Under the pieces are notes generated by a model. The model saw only the letters and a program-made list of their open reading frames with translations, searched no databases and was not told where the DNA came from. A program made the translations under genes and the position numbers. This document shows, in pieces, positions 53,160 through 62,702 of a DNA stretch of 64,000 nt; within the stretch, counting starts at the first letter, position 1; each line of letters begins with the position of its first letter. Origin of the DNA: an uncultured Deefgea sp. (GTDB lineage: Bacteria > Pseudomonadota > Gammaproteobacteria > Burkholderiales > Chitinibacteraceae); contig NZ_CAMTIA010000004.1 of the NCBI RefSeq assembly GCF_947072475.1, positions 1-64,000 on the forward strand, given 5' to 3'.

Positions 53160-54548
53160 ATGAAAGTTCGCACTCGTTTTGCCCCTTCTCCAACTGGCCT
53201 GTTACACATTGGCGGTGTTCGCACTGCGCTGTTTTCTTGGGCTTTCGCCAAAAAACACGGTGGCCAATTTGTTTTGCGGATTGAAGACACCGATCTAGAA
53301 CGTTCAACGCCAGAATCGGTTGCCGCCATTATGGATGGCATGCATTGGGTGGGCTTGGATTACGACGAAGGCCCGTTTTACCAAATGCAAAGAATGGATC
53401 GCTACAAAACCGTGATCCAGCATTTACTCGATTCAGGGCATGCTTATTACTGCTATTGCAGTAAAGAAGAGCTCGACGCGCAACGTACTGAAGCCGAAAG
53501 CCGGGGTGAAAAACCCCGTTACAACCGCGCTTGGCGACCAGAGACTGGCAAAACCTTGCCAGCGATTCCGAGCGATATCACCCCCGTGGTGCGGTTTAAA
53601 ACCCCAATGGGCGGCTCGGTGGTGTGGTACGACCAAGTGAAAGGTCGGATCGAAATCAGCCATGATGAACTCGATGATTTAATCTTGGCGCGCCCTGATG
53701 GCACGCCAACGTATAATTTTTGCGTAGTGGTTGACGATTGGGATATGCAAATTACCCACGTTATTCGCGGCGACGATCATGTGAACAACACCCCACGTCA
53801 AATTGTCATTTACCAAGCGCTTGACGCCTTGGTGCCTTTGTTTGCCCATTTACCGATGATTCATAATGATCAGGGCGTTAAATTGTCTAAGCGCCGCGAT
53901 GCGGTGTCGGTGGTTGATTACGATAAGCAAGGTATTTTGCCAGAAGCGCTGCTCAATTATTTGGCACGCTTAGGTTGGGGCCATGGCGACGATGAGATTT
54001 TCTCGTTAGAGCAATTTGTTGAATGGTTTGATTTAAACGATGTGAGCGGTAGCCCAAGCCGGATGGATCGCGACAAATTGCTGTGGACCAATGCGCAATA
54101 CATTAAAGCTGCCGATCCAGCGCAACTCGCTGCGCGCGTTACTGGCTTTTTGGCCGATAAAGGCGTGGACATCGCAGGCGGCCCCGCGCTCGCTGACGTG
54201 TGCGCCTTGCTAAAAGATCGTTGCCAAACCTTGCTTGAAATGGCCGATCAAGCGGCGTATTTCTATAGCGCATTAACGCCAACGCAAGAGATCGCTGATA
54301 AACATCTGACGCCGACCGATGAAGAACGCCTGAAGTTATTCGCCGAAGCGGCTGCTGCGCTTGAAACATGGGATGCAGCGAGTTTGGGCGCGTTGATTAA
54401 AGAGTTTGTGAAGCAACAAGGCGTAAAAATGCCGCAAGTGGGCATGCCGATTCGCGCCAAAGTGTGTGGCATCACCAATACCCCATCGGTGGACGCGGTA
54501 TTGGCCTTGATCGGTCGCGAAGAAGTACTGCGTCGTTTGGTGGCTTAA
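53160..54548 (+). CDS. gltX: Glutamate-tRNA ligase
   Basis: GltX charges tRNA-Glu. The 462-residue class I synthetase has the HIGH-type motif in PSPTGLLHIGG (16-19) and the KMSKS-type motif VKLSKRRDA near residue 241-245. The start at 53160 matches the family's MKVRTRFAPSPTG opening; the longer frame covers the promoter (a TACAAT box is at 53122). The C-terminal anticodon-binding domain is complete. A terminator follows. Confidence 0.97.
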   Translation: MKVRTRFAPSPTGLLHIGGVRTALFSWAFAKKHGGQFVLRIEDTDLERSTPESVAAIMDGMHWVGLDYDEGPFYQMQRMDRYKTVIQHLLDSGHAYYCYCSKEELDAQRTEAESRGEKPRYNRAWRPETGKTLPAIPSDITPVVRFKTPMGGSVVWYDQVKGRIEISHDELDDLILARPDGTPTYNFCVVVDDWDMQITHVIRGDDHVNNTPRQIVIYQALDALVPLFAHLPMIHNDQGVKLSKRRDAVSVVDYDKQGILPEALLNYLARLGWGHGDDEIFSLEQFVEWFDLNDVSGSPSRMDRDKLLWTNAQYIKAADPAQLAARVTGFLADKGVDIAGGPALADVCALLKDRCQTLLEMADQAAYFYSALTPTQEIADKHLTPTDEERLKLFAEAAAALETWDAASLGALIKEFVKQQGVKMPQVGMPIRAKVCGITNTPSVDAVLALIGREEVLRRLVA

Positions 54549-54575
54549 ACCCGCAATGATTTGCTAACTGAGTGT

Positions 54576-54608
54576 TAAAAGGCCAAGCCCATCTTGGCCT
54601 TTTTTTTT
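54576..54608 (+). terminator. Terminator of gltX
   Basis: AAAAGGCCAAG, loop, CTTGGCCTTTT is followed by a T-run. Confidence 0.9.
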
Positions 54609-54653
54609 GCTGATTGAACAATCGCCATGGGCCGATTGCCAAAGGATGTTTGG

Positions 54654-56252
54654 ATGTCTATTGCTGTTTCGCATATTCAATTACGGGAACAAATCGGCCA
54701 ATTGCTGATGGTCGGTTTTGATGGTTTTGTGGTGAATCCAGAGATCGAAAGCCTGATTCGCCAGCAGCGCATCGGTGGGGTGATTTTGTTTCGCCGCAAT
54801 ATCGATACGCCAGCGCAAGTTGCGGCGCTTTGCCAGCAATTGCAAATGATTAATGCTCAGGTCAGCGATTTGCCACTGTTGATTGGGATTGATCAAGAAG
54901 GCGGAATGGTAATGCGCATCGAAGAAGGCGTGACCCCGATGCCTTCGGCGATGGCCTACGCTCGCGCAGTGAGCAGCCCAGCCCAGCAAGCGAATGCGAT
55001 AGCGGCCTGCCAAGCTTTGCACCAAATCGCCGCCGATGAATTGCGACAAATGGGCATCAATATTAATTTTGCCCCTTGCTTAGACATAAATAATAACCGC
55101 GCCAATCCGGTGATTGGCATTCGCTCGTTTGGTGAAGACGCCGCAACGGTCACGCAATATGGCCTAGCAGCGCTGCGCGGCATTCATGCCGCAGGCATTG
55201 CGGCAACCGCCAAGCATTTCCCCGGCCACGGCGACACCGCCACTGATTCACACTACGCTTTACCGCTGGTTGCACACGATTTAGCGCGCTTAAATGCGGT
55301 AGAACTGCTGCCATTTAAGGCGGCGATTGCTGCAGGCGTGGATGCAGTGATGACGGCGCATGTCGTGTTTCCTGCCATCGAACCCGATACCACCTTGCCA
55401 GCGACTTTATCGCGCAAAGTACTCACAGGTTTGCTGCGCCAACAGTTGGGCTTTGGCGGACTGATTATTACCGATTGCCTAGAAATGGATGCGATTGCCG
55501 CGCGCCCACTGGTCAGCGACTGCCCCGGCGCTGCCGGTACCGTACAAGGTGCAGTGCAAGCGATTGCGGCTGGGGCCGATATTGCTTTGATTTCGCATAG
55601 CTATTCACGCCAAGCAGCGGCCGTCGAGGCTTTACTTAAAGCCGTAGAGACAGGGTATATCAATGTAGAGCAGATACAGCAAAGCCTAGATCGAATTACC
55701 CTACTTAAGCAATCCGCAGCAATGACGCAATGGCGTGATCTAGTGCAGCCGCCAGCCCAGTTGCAAGCGCCCGCCGCGATGGCATTGGCGCAGCAAGTGC
55801 AAGAACAAGCGATTGAAATGCACGGTTTGCCGCTGGATCAACACGCGGCGACTTTACTGGTTACGGTTGAATTAATGCAGCGCACCGAGATTGACGAAGT
55901 CGCTCTGGGCGCCTCGCGCAGCACGCGCGGGACTTTATTGCCCTCGCTACAAGCAGCGGGCGTTGATGTCAGCGAAATGATTATTTCCCCGCAGGTGAAC
56001 GATAGCGAATGGGCGCGAGTGATCGCGGCACAAGCGAGCGCAGCGCAAGTGATTTTTCAAAGCTATAACGCCACTCGCTTTGCGCGGCAAAGTGAATTAG
56101 TCCGCCATATTGCGGCCGATAAATTACTGCTGATCGCCGGACGTAATCCGTATGACCTTGAACTCGCCCCGCAAGCCAAAACTCGCATCGCCGCTTGCAG
56201 CAATCGTCCCGCCGTATTGGCGCTAATTGCAAAAAAATTATTGGGCGGCTAG
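54654..56252 (+). CDS. nagZ: Beta-N-acetylhexosaminidase, GH3 (NagZ)
   Basis: The enzyme removes terminal GlcNAc from muropeptides or chitin oligosaccharides. The 532-residue protein has the GH3 marks KHFPGHGDTATDSHYALP, with the NagZ His near 188, and the nucleophile Asp274 in ITDCLEMDA. It is longer than Escherichia coli NagZ (341), with an extra C-terminal domain (about 370-532), as in Bacillus-type enzymes. There is no signal peptide, so it acts in the cytoplasm. AGGA lies nine bases before the ATG at 54654. Bases 55654-55700 match the 47-bp element without disturbing the protein. Confidence 0.92.
   Translation: MSIAVSHIQLREQIGQLLMVGFDGFVVNPEIESLIRQQRIGGVILFRRNIDTPAQVAALCQQLQMINAQVSDLPLLIGIDQEGGMVMRIEEGVTPMPSAMAYARAVSSPAQQANAIAACQALHQIAADELRQMGININFAPCLDINNNRANPVIGIRSFGEDAATVTQYGLAALRGIHAAGIAATAKHFPGHGDTATDSHYALPLVAHDLARLNAVELLPFKAAIAAGVDAVMTAHVVFPAIEPDTTLPATLSRKVLTGLLRQQLGFGGLIITDCLEMDAIAARPLVSDCPGAAGTVQGAVQAIAAGADIALISHSYSRQAAAVEALLKAVETGYINVEQIQQSLDRITLLKQSAAMTQWRDLVQPPAQLQAPAAMALAQQVQEQAIEMHGLPLDQHAATLLVTVELMQRTEIDEVALGASRSTRGTLLPSLQAAGVDVSEMIISPQVNDSEWARVIAAQASAAQVIFQSYNATRFARQSELVRHIAADKLLLIAGRNPYDLELAPQAKTRIAACSNRPAVLALIAKKLLGG
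55654..55700. repeat. 47-bp palindromic element inside nagZ
   Basis: GGTAT at the left and TTACC at the right bound exactly 47 bases. It agrees with the copy at 9113 at about 31 of 47 positions, including TAGAGC and ATACAGCAA blocks, and its reverse complement shares TCGATCTAG with the copy at 23488. The protein here has the family length, so the element has not lengthened it. Confidence 0.5.
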
Positions 56253-56330
56253 CAATAAAACTACGGGAGTCAAAGTCGGGGGGAATAAACACAGTGCATG
56301 CCACCGGATAGCGAAGACTATTTTTACAGC

Positions 56331-56364
56331 ACAAAAAAAAACGCCCTTGCGGGCGTTTTGTTTT
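56331..56364. terminator. Bidirectional terminator
   Basis: AAAACGCCC, TTGC, GGGCGTTTT lies between the convergent nagZ and chitobiase genes and has A- and T-runs on both sides. Confidence 0.88.
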
Positions 56365-56373
56365 GCTGACTGT

Positions 56374-59007
56374 TTATTGCACTTTAGACGCTTGACCAAA
56401 ACGTGGGTTTTTCTGGTCAGCGTTGCTGGTTCTCACCCAAACGCTGCCCGTAACCGCTGGTTTTTTATTGGCATCGTAAACTAGCCATTGCTTACCATCG
56501 TTTGAATACTGAATTTGCACATTGGGAATTTCAGTATTGGCATTTAACACGCCATTAATGATTTTCGCCCCGACTTTTGGCAAACGATATTGAATTTGAT
56601 ACGCATCGAGTTTTTCTAAACCACGCGCGCCAACGGCATTCACGAAATGATTGTAATCATTATCGAGTGCTTGTTTGTTCACATGCTTGCTTTCGTTTGA
56701 ATAAACTGTGTTGGCTTTAAAGTTTTCCCAGCTTGGTTTATTCCACGCGCGTTCGGCAATGGCAAAGATACGTGGATACATCATGTATTCAGCTTGCGCA
56801 TCGGTTCTTTGCGTTTCTGACCATAAATGACCGGAAATCCCTTTAATGCTTGGTGCGGTGGCGGGTGAAGTAATACTCATCGCCTTGCCATCGCGATCCA
56901 CGCTGGTTTCAGCGTTTTGCGCTAAATTACCCGGAGCAAAAGAGAAAATCTTTTTCAATGGATTAGCCCGCGCTGCCCAGTAATAACCGCGCTCAGCAGG
57001 ATCGATTTCATTGGGCATATCGAGGTATAAATAATCTGGATTGGATAAAACAATATCAAATCCTTTTTGACTAAATTTAGAAACAACCTCAGTACCACCC
57101 CAGAATAAAGTATCCCAAACGTTAACAGTTGGTTTAACCGTCATTTCGCTGGCGCTCTTTAAATGCGACAAACCATCTTGCCAGCTTTGGAATGAATTAA
57201 TTTTGTGTGGCACGAGCTCTTTATTAATCTCTTTACCAAACCAAGTGGTTAATTCATCAAATGAGCCTACAGTGCCGTTTTTAACCAAAGCTTGGCAAGC
57301 CGGTGATTTCTCATAAGGGAAATTTTGTGCTTTTTTATCAATAATACCTTGGTGCGGTTTCGCCTCTGCTGCGCCAGCATAACCACCGCCAAGCATAATG
57401 TTTTTCGCTTCATCGCCACCGTAATGCCAAGTGCTTAATTGCACACCGGCTTCGGTATACATGGCATTAACTTCAGCAATCACTTTTTTAGCAAAGTCTT
57501 TGGATGAAGGCAGGCAAACATTCATAAAGCCTTTCTTGTCATAAAACTGCACCGTGGTCACTTGCGAAGTGTCGCTTGGATCTAATAAACGATATTGCTC
57601 GGCGGCTTTTTTATTACCGGCTTTCATTAGATTATTGTAACGTGCTTCCATTGAAACGACGGCGGCGCGTGAGTGGCCTGGCATGTCGATTTCTGGAATG
57701 ACTTCAATATTGCGCGCTTTGGCGTATTTTAAGATTTCAATAAAATCTGCACGGGTATAAAAGCCATCAGATTTTTGTGGCTCAGTACCATGGCCCAATT
57801 GTGGCAATAATTGAGTTTGTTCATTGCTTGAATTTAAGCCACGCTGTGCGCCAACGCTGGTTAATTCATCTAAGCCATTGATTTGTAGACGCCAGCCTTC
57901 ATCATCACTCAAATGCAAATGCAGTTTGTTTAATTTTAATTGGCTCATTTGGTCAATTAAATTCAATACATGCTGTTTGGATTTAAAGTTACGCGCAGTA
58001 TCGAGCATCATGCCGCGATATTCGTAGCGTGGTGCATCATTGACCACCATCTCAGAGAGATTGTCTTTCGATTGAATATCGATCAGCGATAGCAATGAAT
58101 TAAAACCATTCATTGCGCCAGCAGCATCAAAACCATGAATCTGGGCGACGCCATCTTTAATGATTAAGGTGTAGCCGCCGTCTTTTTTAGCTTCAGCCAA
58201 TTGGATTTGTTTTGGATCAATCGCAATATTGACTAGCAAAGCTTGGTCTTTATTTTTGGCGAGGAGCTTATATTTTTTAAGTGATTGGGCAAAAACGTCT
58301 TTGCTGTCGGCAGTAACCTGATTTAAGTACAAACCATTTTTGATTGAAACGCTATTGGCTTTAGTGATTTTTTGTTCAATCGGCGCTGGAATAATTCGGT
58401 CTTTAGCCGCAGCATCGATTTTAGCGGTGTAAACGTCATAGCGTTTTAGGCTATCTAAAATTAGATTTTCATCTGAGCTGGCGCGTTTACCTTGGGCGGT
58501 AGTCAGCGGAGTGGCAAATTGGGTAACGTCTTCAGTATCGGTGTTTTTGATGGTTTTAGTTTGGCCATTGGCGCTCACCATCCAGCGTGGGAAGGTATCA
58601 AAATCACTAACGTGCCAATATTCGCTGATTAAATTGATTTGGATGCTTTTACCAGCAGCAATACCGGTAAATTTATCCGTTGGTGTTAAACGGTTTAAAT
58701 CACCGGTGATGTGTTCAATTTTAAATTGATCGCCAACCACGCTTAAAATTCTTCTTGGTGACGGAATAATAATTGAGAAATCTTTGTCGTTTAATGTTTT
58801 GCCAGTATTGCTCAATGTGATGGTAGAGCGGTAGCAAGTGGCCCAATCCGCACCGAGTTGCTGACAGCTTTTGCCATCTTCGGCACCTTTAACTTCGACC
58901 TGCACTTGCAATTGTTTGGCTAGAGTTTCGGCACTTGGGCTCGCCACGGATAGACCAGAAAATAAAGCACCGATGAGTACTGAAATGACTTTGACTTGAG
59001 GTTGCAT
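56374..59007 (-). CDS. Secreted beta-N-acetylhexosaminidase (chitobiase), GH20
   Basis: The 877-residue protein matches the length of Serratia chitobiase. A signal peptide (about 1-23, ending SVA or VAS) leads to an N-terminal CHB_HEX carbohydrate domain (about 30-190), a GH20 domain-2 region, the TIM-barrel catalytic domain (about 330-770) and a C-terminal CHB_HEX_C domain (about 790-875). The catalytic Asp-Glu pair is in WHYGGDEAKN. It cuts chitobiose to GlcNAc outside the cytoplasm or in the periplasm. GGAATCG precedes the ATG. It is more AT-rich than nearby genes and has a long upstream region. Confidence 0.94.
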   Translation of the reverse strand: MQPQVKVISVLIGALFSGLSVASPSAETLAKQLQVQVEVKGAEDGKSCQQLGADWATCYRSTITLSNTGKTLNDKDFSIIIPSPRRILSVVGDQFKIEHITGDLNRLTPTDKFTGIAAGKSIQINLISEYWHVSDFDTFPRWMVSANGQTKTIKNTDTEDVTQFATPLTTAQGKRASSDENLILDSLKRYDVYTAKIDAAAKDRIIPAPIEQKITKANSVSIKNGLYLNQVTADSKDVFAQSLKKYKLLAKNKDQALLVNIAIDPKQIQLAEAKKDGGYTLIIKDGVAQIHGFDAAGAMNGFNSLLSLIDIQSKDNLSEMVVNDAPRYEYRGMMLDTARNFKSKQHVLNLIDQMSQLKLNKLHLHLSDDEGWRLQINGLDELTSVGAQRGLNSSNEQTQLLPQLGHGTEPQKSDGFYTRADFIEILKYAKARNIEVIPEIDMPGHSRAAVVSMEARYNNLMKAGNKKAAEQYRLLDPSDTSQVTTVQFYDKKGFMNVCLPSSKDFAKKVIAEVNAMYTEAGVQLSTWHYGGDEAKNIMLGGGYAGAAEAKPHQGIIDKKAQNFPYEKSPACQALVKNGTVGSFDELTTWFGKEINKELVPHKINSFQSWQDGLSHLKSASEMTVKPTVNVWDTLFWGGTEVVSKFSQKGFDIVLSNPDYLYLDMPNEIDPAERGYYWAARANPLKKIFSFAPGNLAQNAETSVDRDGKAMSITSPATAPSIKGISGHLWSETQRTDAQAEYMMYPRIFAIAERAWNKPSWENFKANTVYSNESKHVNKQALDNDYNHFVNAVGARGLEKLDAYQIQYRLPKVGAKIINGVLNANTEIPNVQIQYSNDGKQWLVYDANKKPAVTGSVWVRTSNADQKNPRFGQASKVQ

Positions 59008-59730
59008 ATCGATTCCATTTAAAACTGGTTAATAAAATTCTGATGATGTAATCAATAAACCAAGAACAACGAAAGTAATTATAATTTCATAGTAAGCCGT
59101 GATTTATTGATTTGAATTCATTGAATTTTTATTATTTTTATTTGTGAATCTCCATTGTAAGGTTGCTTTGGCGAAAATTAAAAGCCATCGCTCAATGGTG
59201 ATATTTGCCTATTCAATGGGTGATTTTTACGATATGCGCGATGTAATGCGTGGGAATTGCGTGAATTGTAATCAAAAGCAGATGCTTAACTGGACAAGCT
59301 TTGTTGTTTGTCAATAAGGGTTGCTTACCCCTAATTATTTGATAGTCTGTCTCGTTATAAAGCTGCAAATTGATATTTTTATATATTTTAAATATTTTAA
59401 ATTATGTTGCATAAATGAAGTTAACTTGGAAAATATATCCATATGGAATAGCAAAAGAAGGAATTTAATTAAAGATGATTACTTCGCACGCTACAAATAG
59501 TTTGAATGCGCTTGACTCTACGGTCTTACAAATCAAATGCTTAGCTTAATGACATTCAAACTAAGTTTGGCAGGCCTTGTTAGTAGTGGACTTGTATGAC
59601 CAAGGGAAGGATTAGTCGATCCACCCGTGGCGCACCGCTTGGTCGATCTAATTCAGGGTTTGCGGTTGGAGTGTATTTTCTTGGCCTCGCCGATCGGGTT
59701 GATGCTGCGAGGCTCGCCGTTATTTTGAGC
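59008..59730. other. Long AT-rich gap upstream of the chitobiase gene
   Basis: This 723-bp gap lies between the divergent-facing start of the chitobiase gene and the end of a chemoreceptor gene. It is strongly AT-rich from 59010 to 59480, which fits a regulated promoter. A frame of 24 codons starts at 59475 (weak ribosome site) and crosses the 64-bp repeat, so it is not called as a gene. Confidence 0.55.
59499..59562. repeat. 64-bp inverted-repeat element, copy B
   Basis: The ends AGTTTGAATG and CATTCAAACT are perfect 10-bp inverted repeats and the total length equals that of the element at 9026-9089. The interiors differ. Confidence 0.6.
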
Positions 59731-61368
59731 TTAGAGTTTGAATTGTTGTACCGCTTGGCTGAGCCGGCTCGATAGGTTTTGCAAATCTTTGGCCGCATGG
59801 GCATTCGATTGCACGTCGAGCGCGCTGGCTTCGGCCATTTGCGCGATTTGCTCGACACTGCGGGCAATCTCGGTGGTGGCGACGCTTTGCTCGCGAATTG
59901 CGCTGCTAATATTATCGACCACTTCGCGAACTTGCTCAGTGCCTTGGCGAATCTCATCAATCGCAACGCCGGCTTCATTGGCAAAGGCAACGCCGGTATT
60001 GGCTTGCACGACGCCATTTTCCATTTGGGTAATCGCTTCGCGGGTGCCGTTTTGAATTTGGCCGACCATTTTGGCGATTTCCACGGTGGACTGGCTGGTG
60101 CGCTCGGCTAATTTACGTACTTCATCGGCCACCACAGCAAAACCACGCCCTTGCTCGCCGGCGCGCGCCGCTTCAATTGCCGCATTGAGCGCCAATAAAT
60201 TAGTCTGATCGGCAATGTCTTTAATGGTGCTGACAATCGATGAGATTTCTTGCGATTGTCGGCCGAGCTCTTCGATTTTGCTCGATGAGTCTTTAACCAA
60301 ATTGGCGATTTTATGCACTTCACTAGTGGCGCTATGGATCACTTGTGCGCCGCGTGTTGATTGCTGGCCCGCTTTGCGCGCCAGCTCGCTGGCTTCGTCG
60401 GTATTGGCGGTGACATGGTCGATCGACACGGACATTTCTTCCACCGCCGCCGCCATTGACGCCGCTGATTCGCTTTGTTGTTGGGCGCGCAGCGCCACGT
60501 CGTTGGAATTTTGCCCTAAATGGTTGGCGGCACTGTCGATTTGCGCGGCGCTAGCGTGCACTTCACCAATCACGCTGCGTAGGGCTTGCTGCATATCGCG
60601 CATTGCGGCGATTAAGCTGGTTTGATCCCGAGGGTCGCATTGAATTGTTTGTTGTAATTGCCCTTGTGCCACATTGCGCGCCAAATCCACCGCCACTTGT
60701 GGCTCGCCACCGAGTAAGCGAAATAAATAGCCCCCCAGCGCCCATAAAACATAACAAATCAACATCAAGCTAATGAAGCTGATGGGCAATAAGATTTGGA
60801 GCACCGAGATAAAATGTTGGTTGATGTCATCGAGATAGATCCCGGTACCAATCACCCAACCCCAAGGCTGAAAACCGGTGACGTAGGAGATTTTATCCAC
60901 CGGCGCGTCGCTACCGGCTTTGGGCCATTGGTACTCAACAAAACCCGCGCCTTGGCTGCGAACCAGATTGGCCATTTCAACAAACAGCGCTTTGCCATTG
61001 GGATCTTTGCTATTGCTGAGGTTTTTGCCATCGAGCTCGGGTTTGAGCGGATGCATCAGCATGGTGGGGGTGGTGTCGTTGATCCAGAAATATTCTTTGC
61101 CATCGTAGCGAATCGCCTTCACCGCTAGCAATGCCGCCGCTTGGGCGCTGGCTTGATCCATTTTGCCTTGGCGGCTGAGCGTCTCATAATGCGCCACAAT
61201 CGATTGCGCTGATTCGGCTAAATTGCGGATTTTGTCTTTACGATCGTCGAGCATTTCACCGCGTAATTGCAGCAGCATCACGCAGACCAGCAAGATAAAC
61301 GTCATGACGGTGATCGCTGCGGCAAAGAGTAAGCGCGCGCGGAGTGAGAAAGGCGTAGCTTGAGCCAT
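59731..61368 (-). CDS. Methyl-accepting chemotaxis protein with single Cache domain
   Basis: The 545-residue receptor has a first membrane helix (about 12-32), a periplasmic sCache_2-like domain (about 38-185) with [14 protein letters not shown] and [11 protein letters not shown] segments, a second helix (about 190-212), a HAMP region and a cytoplasmic signalling domain (about 270-530). The tip that contacts CheA and CheW is [18 protein letters not shown] with [26 protein letters not shown] lies before the ATG. Cache receptors of this class often sense small organic acids; the ligand here is unknown. Confidence 0.93.
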   Translation of the reverse strand: MAQATPFSLRARLLFAAAITVMTFILLVCVMLLQLRGEMLDDRKDKIRNLAESAQSIVAHYETLSRQGKMDQASAQAAALLAVKAIRYDGKEYFWINDTTPTMLMHPLKPELDGKNLSNSKDPNGKALFVEMANLVRSQGAGFVEYQWPKAGSDAPVDKISYVTGFQPWGWVIGTGIYLDDINQHFISVLQILLPISFISLMLICYVLWALGGYLFRLLGGEPQVAVDLARNVAQGQLQQTIQCDPRDQTSLIAAMRDMQQALRSVIGEVHASAAQIDSAANHLGQNSNDVALRAQQQSESAASMAAAVEEMSVSIDHVTANTDEASELARKAGQQSTRGAQVIHSATSEVHKIANLVKDSSSKIEELGRQSQEISSIVSTIKDIADQTNLLALNAAIEAARAGEQGRGFAVVADEVRKLAERTSQSTVEIAKMVGQIQNGTREAITQMENGVVQANTGVAFANEAGVAIDEIRQGTEQVREVVDNISSAIREQSVATTEIARSVEQIAQMAEASALDVQSNAHAAKDLQNLSSRLSQAVQQFKL

Positions 61369-61573
61369 GATGTATCCCCTGTAACAATATTATTGTTTTC
61401 TGATGTTTTGGCTATTGTGCGGATATGCGCTTGAGCTTGCAATTTCTTACTGATTACTGTTGCATGATGCGGGAAAGTACGGGGGCTAGGTGTAATTGAT
61501 GGTGGGTCTTGCGCGCTAGCCAATGACGATGCAGATGATGGGTTTATTGCGTTGCTTATTAAAATATAAGCAG

Positions 61574-61620
61574 GGTATTTATTTGTAAGACAATATTTAA
61601 TTGGCTTGCCAAGCAATACC
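61574..61620. repeat. 47-bp palindromic element, copy 6
   Basis: The ends GGTATT and AATACC are intact; inner pairing continues at bases 9-20, including TTGTAAG against GGCAAGC. It lies 206 bases upstream of the chemoreceptor start. Confidence 0.8.
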
Positions 61621-61682
61621 TGCTGTTAAATATCGTTGTTCAGATCGCGCGTGGATTAAACCAGTGCTGCGCTGCCGGATTC

Positions 61683-61719
61683 CCTTCTCCTGGATGGGAG
61701 AAGGTGAGGCTGGGAGAGA
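61683..61719. repeat. REP-like GC-rich hairpin
   Basis: CCTTCTCC, TGGAT, GGGAGAAGG is followed by TGAGGCTGGGAGAG. The sequence resembles the GGGAGAAGG-type REP repeats found in many proteobacteria. No RAYT transposase is in the window. Confidence 0.5.
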
Positions 61720-61757
61720 CGACGGCGTGTATTTTCATGCTAATCCCCCGATGCGGG

Positions 61758-62702
61758 CTAATTGAGCATGGCTTCGGTTTCGGCTGCAAAGGCGATGGCC
61801 AGACCACCGGCGCCGATGTTCACGCCAGCGGTGGTGCTCATTTCGCACAGCAATAATTGCACTTTGGCGTGCGCACAGGCGCGTTGTAATTGTTGATATG
61901 CTGGCATATCGCTGATGATGTGCGGATCTCCGCCGTAACTGACGCAAATGGTTTGGGCGACTAAGCCTTGCTCGATTTGGTTTTCGGCCATGGCGAATAG
62001 TTTTTCGACGCCGGTGTGAAAACCATGAATGCGTGCCACAGGGCTAGTTTCGCCACGATAACCTCGAATAACCGGTTTGATATCGAGTGCGCTACCAAAG
62101 GCATACGATAAAAAGCCAACGCTTTTATCGCCTTTGCGACGCGCTTGATGGCGCAGTTGCCCTAGATCGGCCGGCATTAAAAAGCTTTGTACACTTTGGC
62201 TGAGCCGATTGATGTGGTGGGTGATGGTCGAGCGGCTGGCTTGTTCGCTGATTAAGCGCGCAGTTTCGGCGACGATCAGCCCTTGGCCGCAAAAGATATT
62301 GGCGCTATCAAACACACGCACGGCAAACGGTTTGCTCAGATTGGCCGCTTCGCGGATCGGTCGGTATTCGGTCAGGATGCGCCGAGCGGCTTGGTTGCAG
62401 TGATTAAAAATCTGGCTACGCGATTGCATGACAGTCAGGCAAAACACCGAGTCAAATTCCAAGATTAGCCGGGTCATGAATAATTCACGAATTTGCTCGA
62501 CTGAGAAGGGCTTGGATTCAAAATCCGAGGTGCCGGCTGCAGCTTGGCGGCGATAAAAACTGCGGGTGGCGACGGGGTCGCGGTGGTCAATAAACTGGCC
62601 ATCGCTGCCTTGAATGGTGATCGGCAAGATGACGATTTGATGTTGATCTAAAAATTCGCGCGGTAAATCGCAGCAAGAGTCTGTGACTAAGCCTACTCGC
62701 AT
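61758..62702 (-). CDS. DegV-family fatty-acid-binding-like protein
   Basis: The 314-residue protein has the DegV opening VGLVTDSCCDLP, a VLPITI segment and a TSDFESKPFS segment. The family binds fatty acids, and in Gram-positive bacteria it serves fatty-acid kinase (FakB). Betaproteobacterial members have no proven role, and no FakA partner is visible. The ATG at 62702 has GGAG six bases upstream and is preferred to one four codons earlier. Confidence 0.85.
   Translation of the reverse strand: MRVGLVTDSCCDLPREFLDQHQIVILPITIQGSDGQFIDHRDPVATRSFYRRQAAAGTSDFESKPFSVEQIRELFMTRLILEFDSVFCLTVMQSRSQIFNHCNQAARRILTEYRPIREAANLSKPFAVRVFDSANIFCGQGLIVAETARLISEQASRSTITHHINRLSQSVQSFLMPADLGQLRHQARRKGDKSVGFLSYAFGSALDIKPVIRGYRGETSPVARIHGFHTGVEKLFAMAENQIEQGLVAQTICVSYGGDPHIISDMPAYQQLQRACAHAKVQLLLCEMSTTAGVNIGAGGLAIAFAAETEAMLN

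Larger units (their letters stand above)
61369..61757. other. Gap with two unrelated repeats
   Basis: No gene is seen in these 389 bases. They contain a 47-bp element and a REP-like hairpin, and the upstream region of the chemoreceptor gene. Confidence 0.6.

Noticed and set aside
59475-59549. 24-codon frame downstream of GAAGGA
   Set aside because: The ribosome site is too far and the frame crosses the 64-bp repeat.
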